In this document: positions 41,899 to 51,113 of the stretch, one piece after another
Numbering within the stretch: position 1 is the stretch's first letter
Layout: every line of letters begins with the position of its first letter
Assembly: GCA_022072615.1 (NCBI GenBank)
Contig: JAJVHS010000024.1
Coordinates: 1-60,489, forward strand
Length of the DNA stretch: 60,489 nucleotides
Direction of reading: 5' to 3'
From: Phycisphaerales bacterium
GTDB taxonomy: Bacteria; Planctomycetota; Phycisphaerae; Phycisphaerales; UBA1924
Notes under the pieces: generated by a model
Database searches by the model: none
What the model was told of the DNA's origin: nothing
What the model saw: the letters and a program-made list of their open reading frames with translations, nothing else
Program-made: the position numbers and the translations under genes

Positions 41899-43629
41899 TC
41901 ACTCGGAACGGCCCGTGCGGGCCTTCTCGGCACGTTCGACCAACCAGGGCATGGCCGATTCCAGGCTGGCCTGTTCATTCGGTGGCAGCACGCGATCGCG
42001 CAGGAGCTCACGGATCGAATCGACCACATCGTCGCAGCTCAGGCCCGACAAGTGGAATGACTGGGCCGCGGCAAATCTCGTGTACCAGGGCCGGTCGCTG
42101 TCAGCGATCAATCGGGTGAGCCTCGACAACGCGCTCCCGGGCACGCGTGCCGGGTCGTGGTCGGCGGCCCGCAACGCGTTCTCGACGGCCCAGAAGAACC
42201 GTTCGTGATGAAGCAACCTGCGATCCACCTGGTCGAGGATCGCGTGCACCGCGCGTTCATCGACGATCCCGCCGCGACTGTGCCACAAGGTCACGTAATA
42301 CGCCGCCTTGGACGACACCAGGTCGGAAGGATCGACCAGAAGGTCCCACACGACGGCTGACGAAACCATTTCTTCCTCGATCGCGAAGGCGAGGTGGTGG
42401 ATCGTGAGAGCCCTCAAGTACGGGTCAGGGGATCTCAGACATTCCATCAGCGCCTCACACGCCTCGGCCGATCGCTGCGACAGGCGCATCAGGATTGCCA
42501 GGGACGATCTCGCCGTATCCCGGCCCGGTGACGAGTCCCGCATGATCGTGTCGATCAGCGCCGGGATGTGCGGGTTCCCCGCGTCTTTCGAGTAGGAGAC
42601 GACGAGGGAGGCCATCCACCGCACGTTGCCGTCCGAGTCGAGCAGTGAATTGGCAACCGCCGGCGCATGCCTTTGTGCGATCGCGTCGTACCGCGGATGA
42701 CATGTTTCCGGGATTCCCATGTTCATCGCAACGGCCGCCGCAAGCGATCGCTCGGCTTGGATCGGGGAGGCCAGTTGGGAGAATACGACGCCGACCACCC
42801 GGTCGAAGCGATGGTCCCTCCAGACCGGCGTTGTCAATTCCATCGCTGTCGTCATCGCCGGGAGGTTCCGAGCATGTTCGATCAGCGTCTCGGCCCGCGA
42901 CTTCAACCATCGCTCCTGCCACTTGAACTTGTCGCGACTATCGAGATTCCCGGGCCACCCCTGCTGTCCACGCTTGATGATCGCGTCCTCCGGCCAATAC
43001 TCGAACGTCGCGATCAACAGTGTGGTCGGCACCAACGCAAAGCCGCCGGTTTTGCGCACTTCCTTCCACTTGAAAAGCGGGTATACCGCGGCGATCAGCA
43101 CCATCCCCGCGAGGATCAACCCCCGGTGCCGCCGCGTGCGACCGAGGCGCCGTTCACTCCCGGCTGCTTTCCCGCACTCCGGGCACTGAAGCCCGGGCAC
43201 GCCGACCATGTCGTACCAGCAGGACGGGCACCTCCGACGTCCCGCCGACCTGTCGTACCACCACCCCACGGCGAGCACCATGCCGGCGACCTGGAGCATG
43301 GCGAGCGACACGATGAGCTGCACGTTTCCGACGCGACTCAGCCAGTCGGGCAGGTCGTACGAGAACGCCGTCGCGACGCCGACCCATGTGGCCGCGAGCG
43401 CCAGCACGAACACAACGGGCGAGCACAGCAGCGTCACCCACCCGCGAGCAGGGGATATCTCCCGCCGCGCGGTATCTGCGTCCCTGCCACCCTGCGCCGT
43501 CCGAGACCGTGCATTCCGCCGCCGAGCCCGCAACTCCGCTCGTTCCGCGAGCGCACGCACGACCAGGCTGGTGGCCCAGCACGAGAGCGCGGTCCCCAGG
43601 AGCATGATGGTGATGCCGAGGACGGCCAT
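41899..43629 (-). CDS. Zinc-ribbon membrane protein with HEAT-like C-terminal region (paralogue 2)
   Basis: 576 residues. Helices at about 5-25, 60-85 and 95-115, then the ribbon RRCPSCWYDMVGVPGLQCPE followed by CG, then a further helix (GLILAGMVLIAAVYPLF), and a helical region (about residues 215-560) resembling HEAT or ARM repeats (RSLAAAVAMNMGI, NSLLDSDGNVRWMASLVV, CLRSPDPYLRALTIHHLA). ATG at 43629, seven bases after the stop of its paralogue, so the pair is one operon. Same layout as the gene at 43637-45583. Function unknown. Confidence 0.8.
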   Translation of the reverse strand: MAVLGITIMLLGTALSCWATSLVVRALAERAELRARRRNARSRTAQGGRDADTARREISPARGWVTLLCSPVVFVLALAATWVGVATAFSYDLPDWLSRVGNVQLIVSLAMLQVAGMVLAVGWWYDRSAGRRRCPSCWYDMVGVPGLQCPECGKAAGSERRLGRTRRHRGLILAGMVLIAAVYPLFKWKEVRKTGGFALVPTTLLIATFEYWPEDAIIKRGQQGWPGNLDSRDKFKWQERWLKSRAETLIEHARNLPAMTTAMELTTPVWRDHRFDRVVGVVFSQLASPIQAERSLAAAVAMNMGIPETCHPRYDAIAQRHAPAVANSLLDSDGNVRWMASLVVSYSKDAGNPHIPALIDTIMRDSSPGRDTARSSLAILMRLSQRSAEACEALMECLRSPDPYLRALTIHHLAFAIEEEMVSSAVVWDLLVDPSDLVSSKAAYYVTLWHSRGGIVDERAVHAILDQVDRRLLHHERFFWAVENALRAADHDPARVPGSALSRLTRLIADSDRPWYTRFAAAQSFHLSGLSCDDVVDSIRELLRDRVLPPNEQASLESAMPWLVERAEKARTGRSE

Positions 43630-43636
43630 GTCGTCT

Positions 43637-45583
43637 TCATCCCCCGCCGGCCGACTCCGCGGCATCCGTGGCCGGTTCCGCGCTGGGCGCTTGAGTGGCC
43701 TCGCCTTCGGCGGGCGCTTGGTGGCTGGCAAGCGCCCTTGCCGCCTCGGCCTCTTCCAGGTTCCTGATCTTCGAGGTGAGCTCTTCCAGTTCCCACGTCG
43801 AGCCGAACGGCTCCTTCGCAAGGACTCTCATGGCGTCGAGCAGGCCCGGCGTCTCGGGCGCCCAGTACTCCAGCTTCGTCGCCGCGTGCGACCGGCTGAG
43901 CAGGCTCTGCTCAGGATTAACCAGCAAGGCCATGAGACGGTCTGCCGCCCACGGCGGGCAGCCCGCCGTACCCGCCGCTTGCCGCTGCTGCAACTGTGTG
44001 TCGAGAGCGTCAAAGAGCCAGTCCTGGCCCGAGGTGCGCGACTCGATAAGACCAAGGAGCCGGCCGAGGAACGCGTCCGACCGGTCGATCCTCGCCAGCG
44101 AGTTGGCGGCGGCCGCGGAAACACCGACCGCCGGGTCGTCCATCATCTCGTACAGCCTCGCGGCGTAGGGAGGTCGGTGTTTGAGGCTCCGCCACAGCCC
44201 GTACACCGAGAACCGTCGGTGATCGGCCACCGTGCTCCGCGAAAACTCGAGGAGCAGTTCGGCCGCCGCGTCCGATCGCCTCGCCAACGCCCCCAGCGAG
44301 ATCAGTCGGCTGCGAGCGATCTCGCGCCGGACTGACGTGTCCGCTCGTATGTCCGCCGCAATTCCATCGAGCGGGAGTTCGATATCGATGTTCGACCAGT
44401 CGATGATCTGAGCGGCGATCCACGCGACGGTTGTGTTCGGGTCGCGGAGTGACGCAACCACCCGCGGCGCCGCGGCCCGTGCGGGTGCCTCCCAGCTCGC
44501 CGGCACTTGGTCAACCTCCGAATACCCGAGCACATACTGGAGCATCTCCGCGGCGGCCGCTCGCTCCTCGGCATTGGGGTTGCCGACCAGGAGGAACAGG
44601 CGTTCGAGCATCGCGGGAGACAGATGACGCTGGAGTTCCAGCCGGTCATCGTACGAGCGGGTCACACCTTTCATGGCGCGGGTAATGAGCCGCGGGTCCT
44701 CGGACGTGCGGACCAGCTTCGTACGCCGACCCTTCAGCCATTGCCGCTGCCAGTCGAAGACCTCGCCGCGAGAGATCCGGTTGCCGAGGCTCGCGGGGTT
44801 CGCGCTTGTTCCGTCGGACATCTCTCTCAGCAACAGCGAGTCGGGCCAGTGCTCGAACGTCGCGACCAGCAGCGTGGTCGGGACGAGCGCGAACACGCCG
44901 TACTGAATGGCCGCGTGCGCTTTGATGGTGAGGTAGGTCGCCAGCGCCACCAGCAGCGAGATCCACAGCAGCCCGTGCTTGCGCCGCGTTCGATAGAGCG
45001 ACCGTTCGTTCGGTGCTTCGTGGCCGCATTCGGTGCACAGCCGCCCGGTGGCCGGCGAGAGGTCGTACCAGCACTCCGGGCACCGCCGCCTGCCCCGGGC
45101 AGGATCAAACCACCAGCCGGCGCACGCCAGGGCCGCCGCGATTTGGATCTGGCCGATGGCGACCAGCACCAGCGTGACGCCGATGGCCTTCACCCACGGC
45201 AGAACGTCGCCCATTCGCGCAACTCCGAGCGCGACCCAACTCACGACCAGTCCGAGCGCAAAGACCACGGGCGCCAGCGAAAAAACCAGGACGTTCCGCG
45301 TGGGGTTGACCTTGACAGTGGGGGCGTCGGTCCGGACCGACCCGTCCCCGGCAGCTGGTCCGGGCGCCACGGCGGTTTCCGGGGTGCCGTGGGGGTGGGG
45401 GGGAACGCTCTGGCTGACCGTGGGGACGGGCGCCGCCCCGGCCGCCCCGGCGGCCAGGAGCCGCCGTTTATTCGCCGCCGCCCGTATTTCCGCTCGTTCC
45501 GCCAGCGCCCGGGCAACAAGGCTCGACGCCCATATTGAAAGCGCCGATCCGAGGACAAGGATGATGAGGCTCAGGGCATCCAC
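43637..45583 (-). CDS. Zinc-ribbon membrane protein with HEAT-like C-terminal region (paralogue 1)
   Basis: 648 residues. Same order as its neighbour: helix 1 (LIILVLGSALSIWASSLVARALAE, cut here), Pro/Ala-rich loop, two helices, the ribbon RRCPECWYDLSPATGRLCTE plus CG, a helix (GLLWISLLVALATYL), then a HEAT-like region (SLRDPNTTVAWIAAQII, EMMDDPAVGVSAAAANSLAR). It shares with the neighbour ALVPTTLL-x-ATFE-x-WP-[DE] after the last helix, showing recent duplication. GTG start at 45583. A disordered Ala/Glu tail follows the repeats. Function unknown. Confidence 0.8.
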   Translation of the reverse strand: MDALSLIILVLGSALSIWASSLVARALAERAEIRAAANKRRLLAAGAAGAAPVPTVSQSVPPHPHGTPETAVAPGPAAGDGSVRTDAPTVKVNPTRNVLVFSLAPVVFALGLVVSWVALGVARMGDVLPWVKAIGVTLVLVAIGQIQIAAALACAGWWFDPARGRRRCPECWYDLSPATGRLCTECGHEAPNERSLYRTRRKHGLLWISLLVALATYLTIKAHAAIQYGVFALVPTTLLVATFEHWPDSLLLREMSDGTSANPASLGNRISRGEVFDWQRQWLKGRRTKLVRTSEDPRLITRAMKGVTRSYDDRLELQRHLSPAMLERLFLLVGNPNAEERAAAAEMLQYVLGYSEVDQVPASWEAPARAAAPRVVASLRDPNTTVAWIAAQIIDWSNIDIELPLDGIAADIRADTSVRREIARSRLISLGALARRSDAAAELLLEFSRSTVADHRRFSVYGLWRSLKHRPPYAARLYEMMDDPAVGVSAAAANSLARIDRSDAFLGRLLGLIESRTSGQDWLFDALDTQLQQRQAAGTAGCPPWAADRLMALLVNPEQSLLSRSHAATKLEYWAPETPGLLDAMRVLAKEPFGSTWELEELTSKIRNLEEAEAARALASHQAPAEGEATQAPSAEPATDAAESAGGG

Positions 45584-45724
45584 GCGGAGGCATACGACCG
45601 AGTCGAGTCCAGGCTGCAGTCTTCTGTACGTTCGCAGGGCCAGCCCGTTCCTCCTATCCTCCTACCCGTTTTCTGGAATAGCCGGAGCCGATCCGCGGTT
45701 GCGACCGCGCGGGAGGGTGTCGTC

Positions 45725-46930
45725 ATGAAGAAGGTGCTCGTACTGGGCGGCGGAAAAGTCGGGAAGTCGGTGGCGGAGCTGCTCCTGGCCTGCGGCGGCG
45801 GCGCGTACGCCGTGACGCTCGCCGACCGCGACCAGTCCAATCTCTCGATCGCGACGCAGAACATCGACCGCATGCGCAAGACCGTCAAGCACGCCGTCGA
45901 GTTCTCGACGCGAGTGGTGGACGCGGCCGACCAGTCCGCCGTCCGGGCCGCGCTGACCGGCCAGGACTACGTCATCTGCATGCTGCCGTTCGACCTGGTC
46001 CCGGGGATCGCGGCCATGGCCAACGACCTGGGCGTGCACTACTTCGACGTCACCGAGGACGTGGAGGCGACCGAGGCGGTCAAGGCGATCCACGACTCGG
46101 GCAAGGCCCGGGTCGCGCTCGTGCCCCAGTGCGGCCTGGCCCCCGGCTACATCGCGATCGCGGCCAACTCCCTGGCTCGGCGGTTCACGCACGTCCACGA
46201 CCTGGTGCTCCGCGTCGGAGCCCTGCCGCAGTTCCCGACCAACGCGATCAAGTACAACGTCACCTGGTCGGCCGCGGGCGTGATCAACGAATACTGCGAG
46301 CCGTGCAACGTCATGCTCGACGGGCGCCCGGTGAAGGTCCCCGCGCTCGAGGGCCTCGAGAACTTCAGTTTCGAGGGTGTAGAGTACGAGGCCTTCTACA
46401 CCTCCGGCGGCGTGGGCAGCCTGATCGACTCTCTTGTCCAGGAAAAGAAGGTCGGGGCCGAGACGCGCGTCGCCTACAAGACCATCCGCTACCCCGGGCA
46501 CCGCGACCTGATGAAGTTCCTGCTCCAGGACCTGCGACTGGGTGTCGAGCACGCCAAGCCCACCGCGGCCGGCCGCGTGTTCGACCGTGCCGCCGCCGTC
46601 GACCTCGTCGAGCACGGCATCGCCCGGACGTTCGAGGACGTCGTCGTCATCTTCATCAACTGCATCGGCGTGCGTGACGGCCTGCGCGAGCAGGCGAACT
46701 TCCAGCGTGCCGTCCGGGCCACCACGATGTTCGGACGCATCTGGCCCGCGATCGAGCTCACGACCGCCGCGGGCGTGTGCGCGATGGTCGATCTGCACCG
46801 CCTGGGCAAGCTGCACCAGAAGGGCCTCGTTCTCCAGGAGGAGGTCAGCCTCGACGAGTTCAACGCCACGATCTTCGGCCGCGCGTACGAGGCGCCCGAA
46901 ACCATCGAGAAAACTGTTCTGGGCCGCTGA
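45725..46930 (+). CDS. Saccharopine dehydrogenase / lysine dehydrogenase-like oxidoreductase
   Basis: 401 residues. Rossmann N-terminus VLVLGGGKVGKSVAELL, then IDRMRKT, CMLPFDLVPGIAAMA, FDVTEDVEATEAV, PQCGLAPGYIAIAANS and HDLVLRVGALPQFPTN as in saccharopine dehydrogenase-family proteins (including homospermidine and lysine 6-dehydrogenase types). The exact substrate is not readable. ATG at 45725 with GGAGG upstream. It is followed after 126 bases by purD; no obvious metabolic link. Confidence 0.87.
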   Translation: MKKVLVLGGGKVGKSVAELLLACGGGAYAVTLADRDQSNLSIATQNIDRMRKTVKHAVEFSTRVVDAADQSAVRAALTGQDYVICMLPFDLVPGIAAMANDLGVHYFDVTEDVEATEAVKAIHDSGKARVALVPQCGLAPGYIAIAANSLARRFTHVHDLVLRVGALPQFPTNAIKYNVTWSAAGVINEYCEPCNVMLDGRPVKVPALEGLENFSFEGVEYEAFYTSGGVGSLIDSLVQEKKVGAETRVAYKTIRYPGHRDLMKFLLQDLRLGVEHAKPTAAGRVFDRAAAVDLVEHGIARTFEDVVVIFINCIGVRDGLREQANFQRAVRATTMFGRIWPAIELTTAAGVCAMVDLHRLGKLHQKGLVLQEEVSLDEFNATIFGRAYEAPETIEKTVLGR

Positions 46931-47056
46931 AACAACGCTCGACATCCGTTGTCCGCGAAGCTCCGGTCTTTCTCGTTTCATGCGTCGGACCCCATCGTCC
47001 GAGCAACCGCCGCCCTTCTGCTCCCGGCTCCCCTTCACGAGGTACGATCACACGCG

Positions 47057-48649
47057 ATGGAGAAAGTCAACGTTCTTCTGGTCGGCGGCGGCGGGCGCGA
47101 GCACGCCCTGGCTGTCAAACTCAAGCAGTCGAAGCGCCTGGGCACGCTGTGGACCACCCATTCCCAGAATCCCGGCATCGCCGAGCTCGCCCGGGCGGTT
47201 GACGTCCCCGTCAGCATCCGTGAGATCTACCGGCTCCAGCAGTTCTGCGCCGCCGAGAAGATCGGCCTGGTGGTGATCGGCCCGGAGGATCCGCTCGCGG
47301 AGGGGTTCGCCGACAAGCTCGCGACGCCGCAGACGCTGGTCTTCGGCCCGACGGCTGAGGGGGCGCGGATCGAATCCGACAAGGCGTGGTGCAAGCAGTT
47401 GCTGCGTTCGGCGGCGATCCCGACGGCCGAGGCCCGGATCGTGAGCGACGCCGAATCAGCCTTGTCCTACATCGAAAGCCGCCTCCGCGACGACGACTCG
47501 CTGCGGATCATCCTCGGTCAGCCCCGCGACTTCGAGACCGCCGACGAGAAGCGCCGGTACGTCATCGACCAGCTCAAGGCCAACATCGGCCACGTCGCGC
47601 CCAAGCTGCCGCCAGAGCTTGCCACCAGCGCCCGGGCCCGGGCTGCTCTCTCCTGCGCCGCGCTCGCCGCGGGAACCTACCGCGATCCCGACGACCGGCG
47701 GCGGGCGATGCGTGAGTACATCCGCACCGAGCCCCTGGTCGCCGCGGCCAACACCGCTCGGATCACGGGGCTTCCGGTCATCAAGGCCGCCGGGCTGGCC
47801 AAGGGCAAGGGCGTGATTGTTCCTTCCACCATGGAAGAAGCCGCTCGGGCCATCGACGACATCATGGTCCGGCGGGTCTTCGGGGAGGCCGGCGCGACCG
47901 TCGTGCTCGAAGAGCGGCTCACCGGGCCGGAAGTCTCCGTGCTCGCGATCACCGACGGCGCGAACATCCTCGTACTCCCGCCGTGCCAGGATCACAAGCG
48001 TCTGGGCGACGGCGACACCGGTCCCAACACCGGCGGCATGGGCGCGTTCTGCCCGTCGAACACCATCGATGCGCCGCTGATGGCGCGGATCGAGCGCGAA
48101 GTGCTGGTCCCGATGCTCGACGCGCTGCGGCGCGAGGGCATCGATTACCGCGGCGTGCTCTACGCCGGGCTCATGCTCACGCCTGCGGGTCCCAAGGTGC
48201 TCGAGTTCAACGCGCGCTTCGGCGACCCCGAGTGCCAGCCGCTCATGGCGAGGTTCAAGTCGGACCTGCTCGAGCTGATGCTCGCGACCTGCCGCGGCCA
48301 GCTCGATCGCGTCAGCGTGGAGTGGGACCCCAGGCCCGCGTGCGCGGTCGTGCTCGCGGCTCGGGGCTACCCCGACAAGCCCGTGAACGGCGACGTGATC
48401 GAAGGGCTCGACGAGGCGGCGCTGCAACCCGACGTGAGCATCCAGCACGCGGGCACGCGCCGCGAGGGCGCGTCCATCGTCACCGCGGGCGGGCGCATCC
48501 TGACCGTCACGGGACTCGGCGCGACGATCGAGGATGCCCGCCGACGGGCCTACGCCGCGTGCGACCTCATCCGGTTCGAGGGCAAGCAGATGCGGCGCGA
48601 CATCGGCATCGGCGCCTCGATGCCCAAGCGGGCGCCGGTGCACTCGTAA
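47057..48649 (+). CDS. purD: Phosphoribosylamine-glycine ligase with an extra internal region
   Basis: 530 residues against about 425-430 usual. ATP-grasp enzyme that makes GAR from phosphoribosylamine and glycine in purine synthesis. Seen: VLLVGGGGREHALA, VVIGPEDPLAEGFAD, FGPTAEGARIESDKA, GLPVIKAAGLAKGKGVIV, LPPCQDHKRLGDGDTGPNTG, EFNARFGDPECQ. Between residues about 143 and 238 lies a region not found in ordinary PurD (YIESRLRDDD through AANTARITG), in the ATP-grasp A domain, just before the GKG loop. Frame stays open. ATG at 47057 is the only start giving the standard N-terminus. Confidence 0.95.
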   Translation: MEKVNVLLVGGGGREHALAVKLKQSKRLGTLWTTHSQNPGIAELARAVDVPVSIREIYRLQQFCAAEKIGLVVIGPEDPLAEGFADKLATPQTLVFGPTAEGARIESDKAWCKQLLRSAAIPTAEARIVSDAESALSYIESRLRDDDSLRIILGQPRDFETADEKRRYVIDQLKANIGHVAPKLPPELATSARARAALSCAALAAGTYRDPDDRRRAMREYIRTEPLVAAANTARITGLPVIKAAGLAKGKGVIVPSTMEEAARAIDDIMVRRVFGEAGATVVLEERLTGPEVSVLAITDGANILVLPPCQDHKRLGDGDTGPNTGGMGAFCPSNTIDAPLMARIEREVLVPMLDALRREGIDYRGVLYAGLMLTPAGPKVLEFNARFGDPECQPLMARFKSDLLELMLATCRGQLDRVSVEWDPRPACAVVLAARGYPDKPVNGDVIEGLDEAALQPDVSIQHAGTRREGASIVTAGGRILTVTGLGATIEDARRRAYAACDLIRFEGKQMRRDIGIGASMPKRAPVHS

Positions 48650-48679
48650 ACACCTCGGGTAGCCTGCCGACGGTCAATG

Positions 48680-50152
48680 TCAGCGAGTCGATCCCGCGTC
48701 GTCGGCCGGGTCGTTTGCATTCACAGCGCCGAGCCGCTGCGTCGCTTCCAGCCACCTCCCGGTCGCGTCGGGCGAGTACACGCGCGTGACGCCCTCGCTG
48801 TGGATCAGCAGCGATTTCAGGCCGGCCTGTCCCGGCCGGATCCAGCACCTGACCTCGGCCAGCGGCGGGCCGTCCGCGCCGCCCAGGCGGATCGTCACGG
48901 CGTCGGCGGGCGGCGGCTCGACAGGCGCGAGCTCGACGTGGACCGCCGGCTCACTCGTGAGCAGCTCGATGATGGTTCGAACGGCGTCGCGCTGCGCCAG
49001 TGACAACTCGTTCCCATCAGCACCGTCCCAGCGATCGATCCGCCGTGTGGCCTTGAAACTCGGACGGGAGCCCGCAACCTCAACCATCCGCACATCGGCC
49101 GCGACGACCGGCGTGGCGAGGCGCGAGGCGAACGATTCCGCGGGCCGCATGACTTCGTTCAGCGTCGCGGCGTCGATCATGATCAGCGTCGGACCCCACA
49201 GGATCTCCGCGGGCCCCGACGGACGCACGATCGAGACCGTCGCCTCCGCGACCGCAACGTCGTCCTCAGGCCCGGCGCCGGCTCGGATGACAAGTTCCTG
49301 CCGCAGCACCCAGCGGCCGTCGGGTCCCGCGTCGGGCGTGCGGCGGTCGGTCTCGACGACGATCCGGCGCGGCGGCTCACTTGTGGCCGGCGGCGTCCAC
49401 CCGCTCTGGTCATCAGGGAACCTCGCGACGCGCAGTTTCTTGAGCGCCGCGAGCATCCCTTCCACCTGGGCCACATCGGCCCGGGCGCGAGCGGGGCTGC
49501 TCATCGCCCAGCGCCCGCCAACGCGAGCAAGGCGGGTCATCGCGGTCCCGGCATCGCCCGGGGAAGCGCCGGCCGCGGTGATCATCTCGACCCGCGACGC
49601 GCCGGTCATGTCGGCGGGGAACACCGACATGTCCCGCCACGCGAGCACATCCGGCCGCTGGAAGACTTGCACGAGTTCGCCGTCCACATCCGCGGCGAGG
49701 TTCGCGGCGCCGCCGTCACCGGCGGTCCGGACAACCACGCCACGCCCGCCAAATGAACGCTTCGCCGCCGCCAGTTCTACCGACCGATCGCCGGCTCGGA
49801 GCGTGATCCACACCGGATCGCCCATGTCCTCCTGCCGGGCTTGCGCGAGGCCCCGCACGTCGCCGAGCAGGCGGATCGCCGCCATGACCCGCGACCCGAG
49901 CACCGGCCAGGTGCCGCGGGCCGCCCCTGCTCGCCACTGCATCACCCACGTTCCATCCGCCGATCGCGCCACCGTCGCGCCGAGCGAACCATCCGCGGAC
50001 CACCGCAGCTCGATCCGGTCGATCGACGGGGCGTCGAGATCCATCATCGCGACCTCGACGGCCGGCGCCGTCCCGGGCCGACCGACCAGGTACACGACGC
50101 CCGCGAGCAGCGCCGCGACCACGAGCATGATGATGATGAACCGTGGAGTCAC
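48680..50152 (-). CDS. DUF4340-like exported protein
   Basis: 490 residues. One N-terminal transmembrane helix (FIIIMLVVAALLAGVVYLVG), then a beta-rich region resembling DUF4340 proteins, which in gliding and ABC-linked clusters sit with GldG-like genes; none is here. Repeating modules read GTWVMQWRAG, DPVWITLRAG, GRWAMSSPARARADVAQVEG and VYSPDATGRWLEATQR. It is convergent with purD (30 bases apart) and divergent from the hydrolase gene. GTG start at 50152. Function unknown. Confidence 0.7.
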   Translation of the reverse strand: MTPRFIIIMLVVAALLAGVVYLVGRPGTAPAVEVAMMDLDAPSIDRIELRWSADGSLGATVARSADGTWVMQWRAGAARGTWPVLGSRVMAAIRLLGDVRGLAQARQEDMGDPVWITLRAGDRSVELAAAKRSFGGRGVVVRTAGDGGAANLAADVDGELVQVFQRPDVLAWRDMSVFPADMTGASRVEMITAAGASPGDAGTAMTRLARVGGRWAMSSPARARADVAQVEGMLAALKKLRVARFPDDQSGWTPPATSEPPRRIVVETDRRTPDAGPDGRWVLRQELVIRAGAGPEDDVAVAEATVSIVRPSGPAEILWGPTLIMIDAATLNEVMRPAESFASRLATPVVAADVRMVEVAGSRPSFKATRRIDRWDGADGNELSLAQRDAVRTIIELLTSEPAVHVELAPVEPPPADAVTIRLGGADGPPLAEVRCWIRPGQAGLKSLLIHSEGVTRVYSPDATGRWLEATQRLGAVNANDPADDAGSTR

Positions 50153-50187
50153 GCGGGGTGGAGTGTAGAGATGGAAGTTCCGGGGCG

Positions 50188-50227
50188 GTGTCAGGGTGCC
50201 AAGGTGTCAAGGTGTCGAGACGTCAAG
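50188..50227. repeat. Octanucleotide tandem repeat H4a (GTGTCAAG unit)
   Basis: Five in-phase 8-base units: GTGTCAGG, GTGCCAAG, GTGTCAAG, GTGTCGAG, ACGTCAAG. In the divergent gap between the DUF4340-like gene and the amidotransferase-like gene. Period 8, so related in kind to but not the same as the heptads. Confidence 0.75.
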
Positions 50228-50316
50228 GGAACCTCTCCGGGGTCGGTGCGGCGCATCACTCGCACATACGATCAGTCAGGCGTCACGAACGACCGCTCTC
50301 CCGAGGACTGTGAATC

Positions 50317-50337
50317 GATTTGAACTTTCAACTTTGA
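50317..50337. repeat. Heptanucleotide tandem repeat H4b (ACTTTGA unit)
   Basis: Three 7-base units GATTTGA, ACTTTCA, ACTTTGA, ending 19 bases before the start of the amidotransferase-like gene. Same unit as H3 at 27941, 22 kb away. Confidence 0.75.
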
Positions 50338-50356
50338 TCTCTTCCGGACTCCTCCC

Positions 50357-51058
50357 GTGCACCGAGCACCCCTCATCGGCATCACCTCGGACCTGATCGA
50401 ACGCTCGCCCGGACGGTGGAGCGTCGCCTCCAACATCGCTTACGCCGAGAAAGTCGCCCAGGCCGGCGGCGTGCCGGTCGTGCTTGCACCCATCCCCGAG
50501 GCACTCGAGCAGCAGATCGCGCGGTGCGACGGCATCGTGCTCACGGGCGGCGACGACCCTGACATGCGGCAGTGGGGGATCGAGAATCATCCCCGGGCAA
50601 CGCTCATGCACCCGCAGCGGCAGCGGTACGAGACCGCCCTCATCGACCTGCTCCGCCGGTCGTTCCCCGAGAAGCCCGTCCTGGGCATCTGTCTGGGGAT
50701 GCAGCTCATGTGCCTCGATGCGGGCGGGCAGCTCGACCAGCACCTGCCCGATTCGGTCGCAACCGCAGACCAGCACCGCAACGCCGACCACCGCATCATC
50801 CCCCGGAGCGCCGACGCCGCCTGCCCAGCCTGGCTTCTCATGGGCGGTTCCGCCGCGAGCAACCATCACCAGGGCGTTCGAGATCCGGGCCGGGGCATGA
50901 CCGTGCTCGCCACCAGCGACGATTGCATCATCGAAGCCGTCCGCGATGACCGCCGCCGGTTCTACGTCGGCGTCCAGTGGCACCCCGAGCGGACGACCGA
51001 CGAACGCCTGGGCCTCGACGTTTTCAAGGCGCTCATCGAGGCGGCAACGGTCAGGTAG
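50357..51058 (+). CDS. Class I glutamine-amidotransferase-like hydrolase (peptidase C26, PuuD-like)
   Basis: 233 residues. Catalytic cysteine in VLGICLGMQLM, catalytic histidine and glutamate in VGVQWHPERT, oxyanion-loop region GIVLTGGDDPDM. It resembles gamma-glutamyl-gamma-aminobutyrate hydrolases and related gamma-glutamyl hydrolases. Substrate unknown. GTG start at 50357 puts LIGITSD at residues 6-12, as in the family. Divergent from the DUF4340-like gene. Confidence 0.88.
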   Translation: MHRAPLIGITSDLIERSPGRWSVASNIAYAEKVAQAGGVPVVLAPIPEALEQQIARCDGIVLTGGDDPDMRQWGIENHPRATLMHPQRQRYETALIDLLRRSFPEKPVLGICLGMQLMCLDAGGQLDQHLPDSVATADQHRNADHRIIPRSADAACPAWLLMGGSAASNHHQGVRDPGRGMTVLATSDDCIIEAVRDDRRRFYVGVQWHPERTTDERLGLDVFKALIEAATVR

Positions 51059-51113
51059 CGGGAATCTCCGCGCCCACGGCGCTGGCGCGGCTCGCCTCAA
51101 GCTACCCGCCAGA

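Noticed and set aside
38550..42029. 1159-codon minus-strand frame across the Wzy-like and Wzx-like genes
   Set aside because: His/Arg/Asp-rich translation typical of the complement of membrane-protein codons; no start context or family match.
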